Assembly (NCBI GenBank): GCA_966211965.1
Contig: CBIHON010000002.1
Coordinates: forward strand, 1 to 64,000
Direction of reading: 5' to 3'
Source of the DNA: CBIHON01 sp966211965
Lineage (GTDB): Bacteria; Pseudomonadota; Gammaproteobacteria; Burkholderiales; Burkholderiaceae_D
DNA length: 64,000 bases
Below the pieces are notes generated by a model. The model saw only the letters and a list, made by a program, of their open reading frames with translations. It was not told the origin of the DNA and made no database searches. Both the position numbers and the translations under genes were made by a program. Positions 41,106 to 49,511 of this stretch are shown in pieces. How positions within the stretch are numbered: the first letter of the stretch is position 1; every line of letters begins with the position of its first letter.

Positions 41106-42170
41106 ATGATCTCCGCAATCTATTTCGATAGCCTGCAGGGCACGCTGCATCCGGTCGAGCTGGGAGTGACGTCTGCCGCGATCACCGTATCGGGATCGAA
41201 CATCGCCAAAAGCTACGACACCCGCTCGGCCCGTTTGGGTGAACCCTTCGACAATGCGCCTTGCGTGCTGGATTTCACCGATGGATCGCGCTGCGAAGTG
41301 CACGATGCGACGGCGAAATCCGCGCTGCTGGGGGCGCTGCAATTCAAGAAATCGCTGGTGCTGCGATGGCAGGACCGCTGGCTCGGCGCCTTGGCGGCAA
41401 TCATCGTGATGTTGGCCGCTTTGCTGTCCGCCTGGCATTGGGGCATCCCTTGGGCGGCTGAACGGGTTGCGGCGCATATCCCGCTGGAGTGGGAGCAACG
41501 ACTGGGCGACGAGGCACTCAAAGGCCTGGACAAGGAAATGTTCGAGCCCACGAAGCTGAATCAACAAGACCAGTTGCAAGCGCAAGCAGTGTTCCAGAAA
41601 ATTCTGCCCGACGCCACGCGCATGCCGCTGCGGCTGGTGTTTCGCCGTTCGCTTTTGGCCGGCCCGAATGCCTTTGCGCTGCCCAACGGCACCATTGTCG
41701 TGACCGATGCAATGATGTTCTTGATTGCCGGCGAGGATGAATTGAAGGGCGAATCGGGCGAACGCTTGGCTGGCGTGCTGGCGCATGAGATTGGCCATGT
41801 GCAAGGGCGGCACGGCCTGAAAAATATCATTGGAAGCTCGATGGCCGGCGTGCTTTCGTGGGCCTTGTTCGGCGATTTCAGTGCGGTGGCGGCGGGCGCG
41901 CCGGCCTTGCTGGTGCAGCTTGAATATTCGCGCGCGATGGAAACCGAGGCCGATGACTATGCCGCCGGCTTGCTCAGGCAGCGCAATATCGAACCGGCCC
42001 GGCTGGCGGAATTGTTCGATCTGCTGGCAAGCGATTACAAGCGCAAAGCCGGGGTCGAAATGCCGGGTTGGTTGCGTCAAATTACGGACTATCTTTCGAC
42101 GCATCCGGCGACCGCGGAGCGCATGGCACGTTTGCGCCGCAATGCGCAAGCGGCGCCAAGCGACAAATGA
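41106..42170 (+). CDS. M48 family metallopeptidase with N-terminal extension
   Basis: Zinc protease of 354 residues, membrane-linked. An N-terminal ~90-residue beta-rich domain (AIYFDSLQGTLHPVELGVTS) is followed by a transmembrane helix (~95-118) and the peptidase domain. Zinc motif HEIGH (~227-231) with a downstream Glu in METEADDYA supplies the third ligand. It resembles HtpX/YcaL-like quality-control proteases. The preceding DUF898 gene is probably co-expressed. A GGGGGTG ribosome site precedes the ATG. Confidence 0.92.
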   Translation: MISAIYFDSLQGTLHPVELGVTSAAITVSGSNIAKSYDTRSARLGEPFDNAPCVLDFTDGSRCEVHDATAKSALLGALQFKKSLVLRWQDRWLGALAAIIVMLAALLSAWHWGIPWAAERVAAHIPLEWEQRLGDEALKGLDKEMFEPTKLNQQDQLQAQAVFQKILPDATRMPLRLVFRRSLLAGPNAFALPNGTIVVTDAMMFLIAGEDELKGESGERLAGVLAHEIGHVQGRHGLKNIIGSSMAGVLSWALFGDFSAVAAGAPALLVQLEYSRAMETEADDYAAGLLRQRNIEPARLAELFDLLASDYKRKAGVEMPGWLRQITDYLSTHPATAERMARLRRNAQAAPSDK

Positions 42171-42312
42171 ATTTTGTGCAGAGGGACCGAACAGGGGGCA
42201 GATGAATCGTAAGAGGGGGAGCGGTTTTTCGGGGAGCCCATCATGAGTCGGCGGGCCGCTGATTACAATGGCAGTTTCAACCTTCTTCGCCTGCAGCGCA
42301 GACGATCAAACC

Positions 42313-42693
42313 ATGACGACTGATACCGTACGCATCGATAAATGGCTATGGGCCGGACGCTTTTTTAAAACCCGCACGCAAGCCGCCGATGCGGTCGAGG
42401 GCGGCAAGGTCCGCTTGAACGGTGAGCGCGTCAAGCCTGCGCGCAGCGTCCGCATCGGCGACCTGTTGGACATCGACAACGGCGCAACGGTGTGGGAAGT
42501 GGAAGTGCAGGGTTTGTCCGATGTGCGAGCCGCAGCGAGTATTGCGCAAACTTTGTATGCGGAGACCGAGGCCAGCATCGCCAGGCGGCAGCGCGAGGCT
42601 GAGCAGCGCAAGTATTTCAAGGAACCGGGCGAGACGATCAAGGGACGGCCGACCAAGAGAGACCGGCGCCAGATCGATAAATCCAGAGGCTGA
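42313..42693 (+). CDS. hslR: Hsp15-like S4-domain RNA-binding protein
   Basis: Small protein of 126 residues. The S4 domain (about 7-65; IRIDKWLWAGRFFKTRTQAAD and GKVRLNGERVKPARS) and the basic C-terminal tail (KRDRRQIDKSRG) match Hsp15, which binds stalled 50S subunits carrying nascent chains and returns them to translation after heat shock. The ATG at 42313 is chosen because it gives the family-typical N-terminus; the frame is open further upstream without similarity. Confidence 0.92.
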   Translation: MTTDTVRIDKWLWAGRFFKTRTQAADAVEGGKVRLNGERVKPARSVRIGDLLDIDNGATVWEVEVQGLSDVRAAASIAQTLYAETEASIARRQREAEQRKYFKEPGETIKGRPTKRDRRQIDKSRG

Positions 42694-42731
42694 AAGACTC
42701 GCCGGAAAAAACAGGCGTCCCAACAAGGGGA

Positions 42732-42846
42732 TCGCCGAAAATTTCCAAAAGTACCCAATCTCGGGCCTGCGGGGCTCAATGTGCCGGCGTCCATGTCCGC
42801 TCCTCGGCCCGACCTTGGACACGTTTGGTAATTTTCAGCGGCCTCC
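42732..42846. repeat. Imperfect palindromic element
   Basis: GCCGAAAATTTCCAAAAGT at the left matches the complement of ACGTTTGGTAATTTTCAGCGGC at the right (full right arm given without overlap), with CTCGGGCC/GGCCCGA as inner arms. It looks like another small palindromic repeat, or a fold-back RNA in the hslR 3' untranslated region. Confidence 0.4.
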
Positions 42847-42849
42847 ATA

Positions 42850-42880
42850 AAAAAAGCCGGAAAAAATTTCCGGCTTTTTT
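42850..42880. terminator. Bidirectional intrinsic terminator
   Basis: AAAAAAGCCGGAAA / TTTCCGGCTTTTTT, a stem of eight pairs with A-runs and T-runs on both sides. It separates convergent hslR and the RCC1-repeat gene and should terminate both. Confidence 0.85.
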
Positions 42881-42902
42881 GTGTTGTGTTCCGAACTTGG
42901 CG

Positions 42903-45900
42903 CTATTCGGTTTGCGGTTGCGCCAGCGTCAGCGTACCGGTACCCACATCTTTTGCGTAGTTGAGAACTTCGAAGTTGCCCAGATCGGCATTCAATACGA
43001 TGCGCCACGTGGTTGCGGTGCCGGGCGGCGTATAGCCGAACAGGGTTTGCAACTGAGCCGAGGTAAAGCTCAGCATTTGATACGGTCCCAGGCTTGCCAG
43101 CGTGACATTCGTGCCGAGCAGCGCGCCGCTGTCGTCGTAAGCGGTGGCAGTCAATGTCCCGCTATTGCCGGTCGTATTGATGACCCGTAATTCCGTGGTA
43201 TTGAGGCTGTTGCCGGATGCGTAGATGACATAGGCGTTGCGCGTCGTGGATGTGGCGGAACTGGCTGCTCTGTTATCAGTTTGCGCTTGCGCCAGGTACA
43301 GATTGCCATTCGATAATACCTTGCTGTCGTTGATCACCTCGAAGGTAGGCACGTCTGCATTGACTACCAGCCGATAGCGTGCAGTGCTGGCGCCCGCGCT
43401 ATAGCCCAAGGCAGTTTCGATCTGTGCCGATGTCAACGCCAGAATCTGGTTGGCCGCCAGGACGCCGAGCGTCCCGCTGCCGACCACGCTGCCGGCTTCG
43501 TCATAGGCGACGGCAGTCACGGTCGCACTGGTGCTGTTGGGGTTGATGATGCGCAGCGTGGTGTTGTTTTGCGTATTTGTCGATGGATAGACCAGCAGCA
43601 CATTGCGCACCGAACTCATCGCGGAAGAAGCCGGACGGTCATCCACTTGAGCCTGGACCAGCGCAAGGTTGCCGGTCGCAAGATCCTTGGTGAAGTTGAT
43701 CAATTCCATGCTCGGCAAATTGGCGGTGAAAACGACTCGGTATTTTCCGGTGGGGCTTGGCGGGCTGTATCCCATGGCCGCTTCGAGTTGCGCCGAAGTA
43801 TAGGACAGCATTTGATGCGCGGCGATGGTGCCCAAGGAGGTATTGCCTGCGCCGATAAGGTTGCCGTTTTCATCGTAGAGCGAAGCGCTCAAGCTGCCGT
43901 TTTGGCTGCTGGTATTCAGTATGCGCAATACGTTGCTCTTGTTGGTGCTGGTCGATGCGCTCATGAACCACGCGGAGCGGGTTACGCTGGTTGCCACAGA
44001 ATTGCTGCGGTCGGTGTACAAGGATTGCGAGAGCGTCAAGGCACCGGTGGCGATATCCTTGGTGTAGTTGATGATTTGGAAGGACGCGGCGCTGGTGCCG
44101 AAATAGATCAGGTATTTTGCTGTCGGCGAGGAGGGCGTGAATCCGATTGCGCTCTCAAGCTCGGCCGAGCTGAAGGTCCGCGTCTGGTTGGCGCCGATGG
44201 TGCCGAGGCTGGCATTGACGGTGCCGACTACCTGGCCGCTCTCGTTATAGGCCAATGCGATCAAGCCGCCGGTACTGCCGCTGGTGTTGATAATGCGCAC
44301 CACCGATGTTTTATTGGTGCTGGTGGAGGCATTGACGAACAAGGCTTGTGCCGTTGCAGCAAGTGGATTGGCAGTGACAATGGCGATTGCGGTGTTGCCG
44401 GCGCCCACGGAATTGCTTCCTACGACGGAGTAGGTCGTGGTGGACAAGGGCGTCACGGTGCCGCTGGCCACGGTCGATCCGAAACCGCTGTTGGTCCAGG
44501 CGTAGGAAGTGGCCGCCGGCGTGCAGCTTGCAGTCAGGGTCACCGGTGTGCCGGAAACGATCGTGCTGGGCGTTGCGGTCAGCGTGCACTGCGGCGGCGG
44601 AGGCGGCACCCCGATATTGAGCACGCCGCTTCCGCCAGCGCCCTTGGTCTGCACCGGGGAGCTTGCTTGCGTGGTGCTGCCGTCGCCGAGCTGGCCGGAG
44701 GCATTGTTCCCCCACGCCCAGACGGTGCCGTCGGATTTCAGGATGACGGTATGCGCGGCCCCGCTGGCTGCAATGGCCGAAACGCCGGTCAAGCCGGGAA
44801 CCTGCACCGGAAAGATCGCTTGTACGGTTGTGCCGAGGCCAAGCTGACCATCGGCGTTGTAGCCCCAAGTCCAGACTGTACCGTCAGTCTTGAGCACGGC
44901 GACATGATAAATGCCGGCTGTGATGGCCTTGACGCTGGACAATCCGGCCACCTGAACCGGCACCGGCGATTGGGTACCGACGCTATTGAAGCCGATAAAG
45001 CCCCAGGCCCAGACGGTGCCGTCGCTCTTCAGGGCAACGGTATGGGTGGTGCCGCCGGCAATGGCGGTCACGCTGCCGAGCCCGATGGCTTGCACCGGCG
45101 AAGTGGACAAGGCATTGTTGTTGTTGACGCCGAGCTGGCCATTGCTGTTATAGCCCCAGGTCCAGACGGTGCCGTCGCTTTTCAAGGCAATCGTGTGGTT
45201 GGCGCCGGCGGCGATCGCGGTCACGCCGGCCAAGCCGGTGACCTGCACCGGTACGGTGGAATTGATAACCGTGCTGTTGCCGAGCTGTCCGTAGGCGTTG
45301 CTTCCCCAAGCCCAAACCGTGCCGTCGTTCTTGAGTGCGACGGTATGGCTGGCACCGGCAGTAATCGCCGTCATATTCGCGGCACTGACCACTTGCACCG
45401 GCAAGGTAGCCTGGGTATTGCTGGCATTGCCGAGCTGGCCATAAGCGTTGCTGCCCCAGGTCCATACCGTGCCGTCGCTTTTCAACGCGGCCGTATGTAG
45501 CTGGCCTGCGGCAATCGCCGTCATGTTGGTGAGGCTGCTGACTTGTCCCGGCGTCGTCGAGGCCGTGGTTGTGCCATTGCCGAGCTGGCCGCTGGAATTA
45601 TTGCCCCAGGCCCAGACCGTGCCATTGTCTTTTAGCGCAACGGTATGGGCGCTGCCGCTTGCAATGCGAGGCGCCACGGCGACGGCAATGCTTACGGTCA
45701 CGCTGGCGCTATTGCCGTTGCCGGCAGCGTTGCTGCCCATGACTGAATATGTGGTGGTAACCGCAGGCGCTACGCTGCCGCTGGCAGCTGTTGCGGCAAA
45801 ACCGGTATTGGTCCAGATATAGGAGGTGGCTGCCGGGTTGCAGCTTGCCGTCAAGGTTGATGTCGCGCCGGCTGCAATCGTCGTCGGCGATGCACTCAGG

Positions 45901-47072
45901 CTGCATTGCGGCGGAGTCAAGACGGCGGTGCCGAGATTGAGAAAGCCCGACCCACTCGCGCCGCGCACTTGCACCGGCGCGTTTGCCTGCGTGGTGCTGC
46001 CATCGCCCAACTGTCCGTAGGCGTTGCTGCCCCAGGCCCAGACCGTGCCATCGTTCTTGATCGTGACCGTATGCGTGGCGCCGGTGGCCGATATTGCGTT
46101 GGCTTGGCTGAGGCTGGAGACTTGCACCGGCGTGATCGCCTGGACAGTGGTGCCATTGCCGAGTTGGCCGCTGGAATTGTATCCCCAGGTCAAACCCGTG
46201 CCGTCGGTCTTTATCGCGCCGACATGATAGGTCCCTGCGGTAATGGACACGACCCCGCTGGTGCCGGGAACTTGTACCGGCACCGGCGACTGGGTGCCGA
46301 CGCTGTTGAAGCCGATGAAGCCCCAGGCCCAGACGGTGCCGTCGCTCTTCAGCGCAACGGTATGGGTGGTGCCGCCGGCAATGGCGGTCACGCTGCCGAG
46401 CCCGATGGCTTGCACCGGCGAAGTGGACAAGGCATTGTTGTTGTTGACGCCGAGCTGGCCATTGCTGTTATAGCCCCAGGTCCAGACGGTGCCGTCGCTT
46501 TTCAAGGCAATCGTGTGGTTGGCGCCGACGGCAATCGCGGTCACGCCGGCCAAGCCGGTGACTTGCACCGGAGATCTGTAGCTGGTGATGCTGCCGTTGC
46601 CCAGTTGTCCGTAGGCGTTGCTGCCCCAGGCCCAAACCGTGCCATCGCTCTTGAGTGCGACGGTATGGGACGCCCCGGCCGCAATGGCGATGGCGCCGGT
46701 AAGGCCGATCACCTGCGTCGGCGTGTTCGAATCGATATTGGTGCCGTTACCGAGCTGCCCGTTGAGATTGGTACCCCATGCCCACACCGTGCCATCGTTT
46801 TTCAGCGCCAGGGAATGGAGTTGTCCTGCCGCGATAGCAGTCATTCCCGCGAGAGCCGTTACTTGTACAGGCGACAAGGACTGAGCGGTACTGCCGTTGC
46901 CGAGCTGGCCGTTAAAATTGTATCCCCAGCTCCATACCGTACCATCATCCTTCAGGGCCAGCGTATGGGCGCTCCCTGTCGCAATTCTCGGCGTCACTGC
47001 CTGCGCCGCAGGGGCGCAGAGAGAAATAATTGCCACCAGTAGAGCAAGAAAATATCGTTGGAATGAGGTCAT
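42903..47072 (-). CDS. Large exported RCC1-repeat protein with Ig-like and C-terminal repeats
   Basis: Exported protein of 1389 residues with a signal peptide (FLALLVAIISLCAPAAQA). From ~30 to ~390 and again from ~470 to ~830 it has seven or so RCC1 repeats each (units like VALKSDGTVWAWG and GQLGNG), probably two seven-bladed propellers. After each is an Ig-like spacer (PQCSLSASPTTIAAGA; PQCTLTATPSTIVSG) with a Cys pair. The C-terminus (~910-1389) carries four ~115-residue repeats (NASTSTNKTSVVRIIN, IINYTKDIATGALTL). There is no obvious anchor. The two propeller halves are offset by 440 codons and partly near identical in DNA. Function unknown; a surface or adhesion role is plausible. Monocistronic, terminator downstream. 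Confidence 0.92.
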   Translation of the reverse strand: MTSFQRYFLALLVAIISLCAPAAQAVTPRIATGSAHTLALKDDGTVWSWGYNFNGQLGNGSTAQSLSPVQVTALAGMTAIAAGQLHSLALKNDGTVWAWGTNLNGQLGNGTNIDSNTPTQVIGLTGAIAIAAGASHTVALKSDGTVWAWGSNAYGQLGNGSITSYRSPVQVTGLAGVTAIAVGANHTIALKSDGTVWTWGYNSNGQLGVNNNNALSTSPVQAIGLGSVTAIAGGTTHTVALKSDGTVWAWGFIGFNSVGTQSPVPVQVPGTSGVVSITAGTYHVGAIKTDGTGLTWGYNSSGQLGNGTTVQAITPVQVSSLSQANAISATGATHTVTIKNDGTVWAWGSNAYGQLGDGSTTQANAPVQVRGASGSGFLNLGTAVLTPPQCSLSASPTTIAAGATSTLTASCNPAATSYIWTNTGFAATAASGSVAPAVTTTYSVMGSNAAGNGNSASVTVSIAVAVAPRIASGSAHTVALKDNGTVWAWGNNSSGQLGNGTTTASTTPGQVSSLTNMTAIAAGQLHTAALKSDGTVWTWGSNAYGQLGNASNTQATLPVQVVSAANMTAITAGASHTVALKNDGTVWAWGSNAYGQLGNSTVINSTVPVQVTGLAGVTAIAAGANHTIALKSDGTVWTWGYNSNGQLGVNNNNALSTSPVQAIGLGSVTAIAGGTTHTVALKSDGTVWAWGFIGFNSVGTQSPVPVQVAGLSSVKAITAGIYHVAVLKTDGTVWTWGYNADGQLGLGTTVQAIFPVQVPGLTGVSAIAASGAAHTVILKSDGTVWAWGNNASGQLGDGSTTQASSPVQTKGAGGSGVLNIGVPPPPPQCTLTATPSTIVSGTPVTLTASCTPAATSYAWTNSGFGSTVASGTVTPLSTTTYSVVGSNSVGAGNTAIAIVTANPLAATAQALFVNASTSTNKTSVVRIINTSGSTGGLIALAYNESGQVVGTVNASLGTIGANQTRTFSSAELESAIGFTPSSPTAKYLIYFGTSAASFQIINYTKDIATGALTLSQSLYTDRSNSVATSVTRSAWFMSASTSTNKSNVLRILNTSSQNGSLSASLYDENGNLIGAGNTSLGTIAAHQMLSYTSAQLEAAMGYSPPSPTGKYRVVFTANLPSMELINFTKDLATGNLALVQAQVDDRPASSAMSSVRNVLLVYPSTNTQNNTTLRIINPNSTSATVTAVAYDEAGSVVGSGTLGVLAANQILALTSAQIETALGYSAGASTARYRLVVNADVPTFEVINDSKVLSNGNLYLAQAQTDNRAASSATSTTRNAYVIYASGNSLNTTELRVINTTGNSGTLTATAYDDSGALLGTNVTLASLGPYQMLSFTSAQLQTLFGYTPPGTATTWRIVLNADLGNFEVLNYAKDVGTGTLTLAQPQTE

Positions 47073-47548
47073 GGGTTGTCTTTTCTATCTGGATTGATCA
47101 CACAATGGTGGCGAAATATTGCCGATTGTGACTTTAACGTGATCTTTGGGTTGCGGGCAAAAAGCCCGATCCCGAGAAAAATTACTTTTTGTCATTAATA
47201 CTATAATCCAATATTGTTGGCATTTGTTGGAAAAAACACCGATGTGATGTTGCTATACATCAATTTTGCATCCCTTCCAAAAAATTTCTGTTGATCTATT
47301 TTCCTTTCTCGGGCAAAGGCGTGCCGGCCGGCATTTCCTGTCGCACACTATGCCCCAGTTTGAAGAATATTTTGTGAATAGCAATCAACTCTTCGCGAGA
47401 CTTGATTACAAATGCGAGACGGGGACGTAAAAATGTCGAGAATTTGCCGCCCATTCGATGTTGCCCTCGCTTCTCCTGCCTTTGGTATGATTCCCGCTCG
47501 CTGCGCCGGCATGAAACAATTGCGGCGGCCATTTTTCAGGAGTAATTC
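47073..47548. other. Divergent intergenic region upstream of RCC1 and TlpA genes
   Basis: 476 bases, AT-rich from 47170 to 47310. TATAAT-like elements are visible (for example near 47206) and GGGC/GCCC short hairpins around 47155. An open frame on the minus strand (47296-47532) has no ribosome site and no recognised similarity, so it is not called. Confidence 0.45.
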
Positions 47549-48070
47549 ATGCATAGTTTTGCCCACAAGGCCAGCGCTTGGCGCCGCCTTCTCTTGGTGC
47601 TGGTGTTCGGTCCAGCCCTTGTTGCCCCGGTCATGGCGCTGGATAAGGGGGCTCAAGCCCCGGTTTTTGACTTGGCCGGCATTGAGTCGCCGGTCAAGCT
47701 TGCCGCTTATCAGGGCAAGGTGGTCTATCTTGATTTCTGGGCATCGTGGTGCGGTCCCTGCCGTCAGTCCTTTCCCTGGATGAACGAGATGCAGGCAAAA
47801 TACGGTGCTCAGGGTTTCCAGATCATCGGCGTCAATCTTGATGCAAAAAAGCAGGATGCCGATGCCTTCCTCAAAGCCACGCCGGCGCGCTTCGTGATGG
47901 CCTACGATCCGAGCGGCGCCACGCCGCGCGGCTATGGCGTCAAGGGGATGCCGAGCAGCTTCTTGATCGGCCCTGACGGCAAAATCATTTTCGAGCACCG
48001 CGGGTTCAACGAAGCAGATCGTGCTGAGCTCGAAAGCAAGATCAAGGCAGCTTTGGGAGCGAAGAAATGA
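47549..48070 (+). CDS. TlpA-family thioredoxin-like protein
   Basis: Exported thiol-disulfide protein of 173 residues. An N-terminal signal or anchor (LLLVLVFGPALVAPVMA) precedes a thioredoxin fold with catalytic WCGPC (~71-75) and the cis-Pro segment KGMPSSFLIG. It probably acts as a periplasmic reductant or oxidase. Ribosome site CAGGAGTAATTC. Its stop overlaps the DUF4266 gene by 4 bases, so it belongs to the TlpA-DUF4266-DUF3570-ApbE operon and may keep the Cys residues of the DUF4266 lipoprotein reduced (inference). Confidence 0.93.
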   Translation: MHSFAHKASAWRRLLLVLVFGPALVAPVMALDKGAQAPVFDLAGIESPVKLAAYQGKVVYLDFWASWCGPCRQSFPWMNEMQAKYGAQGFQIIGVNLDAKKQDADAFLKATPARFVMAYDPSGATPRGYGVKGMPSSFLIGPDGKIIFEHRGFNEADRAELESKIKAALGAKK

Positions 48071-48306
48071 AATCACGCATTCGCCGTGTCCTGAGCGGCG
48101 CGCTGATGCTGGCGATCTTGTCTGCCGCTGGCGGCTGCACCCTGATCCAGCCGGTGGCGGCATGGGAAAAAGGCACGCTGGCGCGGCCCGACATGACTTT
48201 CGAAGGCGACCGGCTGGAGAGCAAGTTCGGCGAGCATATTTATGCCAGCAAGGAAGGCGCCGCCGGCGGGACCGGCGTGGGCGGCGGCGGTTGCGGCTGC
48301 AATTGA
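48067..48306 (+). CDS. DUF4266 lipoprotein with C-terminal Gly-rich CGC motif
   Basis: Small lipoprotein of 79 residues. The lipobox is AGGC (Cys24). The mature part has WEKGTLARPDMTFEGD, then HIYASKEGAAGGTGVGG and the C-terminal GGGGCGCN. The family is defined as DUF4266, of unknown function; the strongly Gly-rich tail with two Cys is unusual for a lipoprotein and could bind metal or a cofactor or be modified. It overlaps the TlpA gene by 4 bases and is followed 21 bases later by DUF3570 and ApbE genes. Confidence 0.88.
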   Translation: MKSRIRRVLSGALMLAILSAAGGCTLIQPVAAWEKGTLARPDMTFEGDRLESKFGEHIYASKEGAAGGTGVGGGGCGCN

Positions 48307-48327
48307 GATACACAAGGACGACTTCAG

Positions 48328-49506
48328 ATGACGCCACAACCGGATTTTCAAGCAGCACCTTCAGCTCCAGCCGTACCACAGACCTTGTCGGGCTCCCACG
48401 CCGTAGGCCTGGCGATTCTCGCCGCCGCGATGAGCCTGCCGGGCATTCAGGCGGCGCATGCCGAAACTGCGCCCGAGCGCGGCGTGATCGCGCTCAAATA
48501 TCTCGATTATGTCGACAGCCAGCCGGACCTGACCCGCGTTACCGTGCACTCGCCTTCGATCATGGTGATGGCGCCGGTCGCCGGAGTCTGGTCGGTGGAA
48601 GGCTCGCTGACTTCCGACCACGTCTCCGGTGCGACGCCGCGCTATCACACGGCCGTGTCCAGCGCGTCGCGCATGTCCGACGACCGCCATGCCGGCGACC
48701 TGAGCGTGACGCGTTATTTTCCGAACGGCACCTTCAAGATCGGCGCCGCCTATTCGACCGAGCACGATTACCAGTCGCGTGCCTTGTCGCTGCAGGGCAG
48801 CGTATCGAGCGAGGACAAGAACACCACCTGGAATTTCGGCATCGGCGGCGCGGCCGACAAGATTCATCCTACCGGCCAGGAATTGCGGGACACCAAGAAC
48901 ACGGTCGACCTGATGCTGGGCGTCACCCAGGTCGTCACGATGCAGGACATTGCCCAACTGACGCTGACACATACCCGCGGGCGCGGCTATTTTTCCGATC
49001 CCTACAAGACGCTGGATAACCGCCCCCGCGAACGCAATCAGAGCACCTTGCTGGCGCGCTGGAACCATCATTTTTCCGGCACCGAGGGCACCAGCCGCCT
49101 GAGCTACCGTTACTACACCGACAGCTACCAGATCAAGGCGCATACCATCGCGGCGGAATATGTGCAGCCGCTGTCGCAGGGGTGGAGCGTCACGCCCTCG
49201 CTGCGGCTGTATTCGCAGAGCGCGGCGAGCTTCTACTTCGATCCGGATTACGCCTTCCTGTTTTTTCCGAAAGGCTATGTGATCGGTTCGAACCAATACA
49301 TCTCGGAAGACCAGCGCATGTCGGCCTTCGGCGCGCGCACGCTCGGCATCAAGCTGGCCAAGCAGATCGGGCGCGACTGGCTGGTCGACTTGAAACTCGA
49401 GGCTTATGAGCAGCGCGGCAGTTGGGTGTTGAGCGGAAAGGGCAGCCCCGGCCTCGAACCGCTTCGCGCGCGCAGTTTCCAAATCGGCTTGTCGCGCCAG
49501 TTTTAA
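48328..49506 (+). CDS. DUF3570 outer membrane beta-barrel-like protein
   Basis: Protein of 392 residues. A signal segment (GLAILAAAMSLPGIQAAHA, ending ~45) is preceded by an unusual ~25-residue N-region. The rest alternates amphipathic strands typical of a barrel (SVEGSLTSDHVSG, YQIKAHTIAAEYVQPL) and ends in Phe (IGLSRQF), so outer membrane insertion is likely. DUF3570 has no known function. It lies between the DUF4266 lipoprotein and ApbE genes in a tight operon. Confidence 0.9.
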   Translation: MTPQPDFQAAPSAPAVPQTLSGSHAVGLAILAAAMSLPGIQAAHAETAPERGVIALKYLDYVDSQPDLTRVTVHSPSIMVMAPVAGVWSVEGSLTSDHVSGATPRYHTAVSSASRMSDDRHAGDLSVTRYFPNGTFKIGAAYSTEHDYQSRALSLQGSVSSEDKNTTWNFGIGGAADKIHPTGQELRDTKNTVDLMLGVTQVVTMQDIAQLTLTHTRGRGYFSDPYKTLDNRPRERNQSTLLARWNHHFSGTEGTSRLSYRYYTDSYQIKAHTIAAEYVQPLSQGWSVTPSLRLYSQSAASFYFDPDYAFLFFPKGYVIGSNQYISEDQRMSAFGARTLGIKLAKQIGRDWLVDLKLEAYEQRGSWVLSGKGSPGLEPLRARSFQIGLSRQF

Positions 49507-49511
49507 GCGGT

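Noticed and set aside
43569..45500. 643-codon plus-strand frame, and another at 45906-47042
   Set aside because: Both mirror the repetitive RCC1 gene; the long open frames follow from its biased repeats, and no signal or domain is visible.
44300..47000. Regularly spaced DNA repeats resembling a CRISPR array
   Set aside because: The periodicity is coding (RCC1 units in frame), repeats are diverged and there are no unique spacers of constant length.
47296..47532. 78-codon minus-strand frame ending LPEKGK
   Set aside because: The C-terminal part looks protein-like, but there is no ribosome site at either possible start and it lies in the divergent promoter region, so it was not called.
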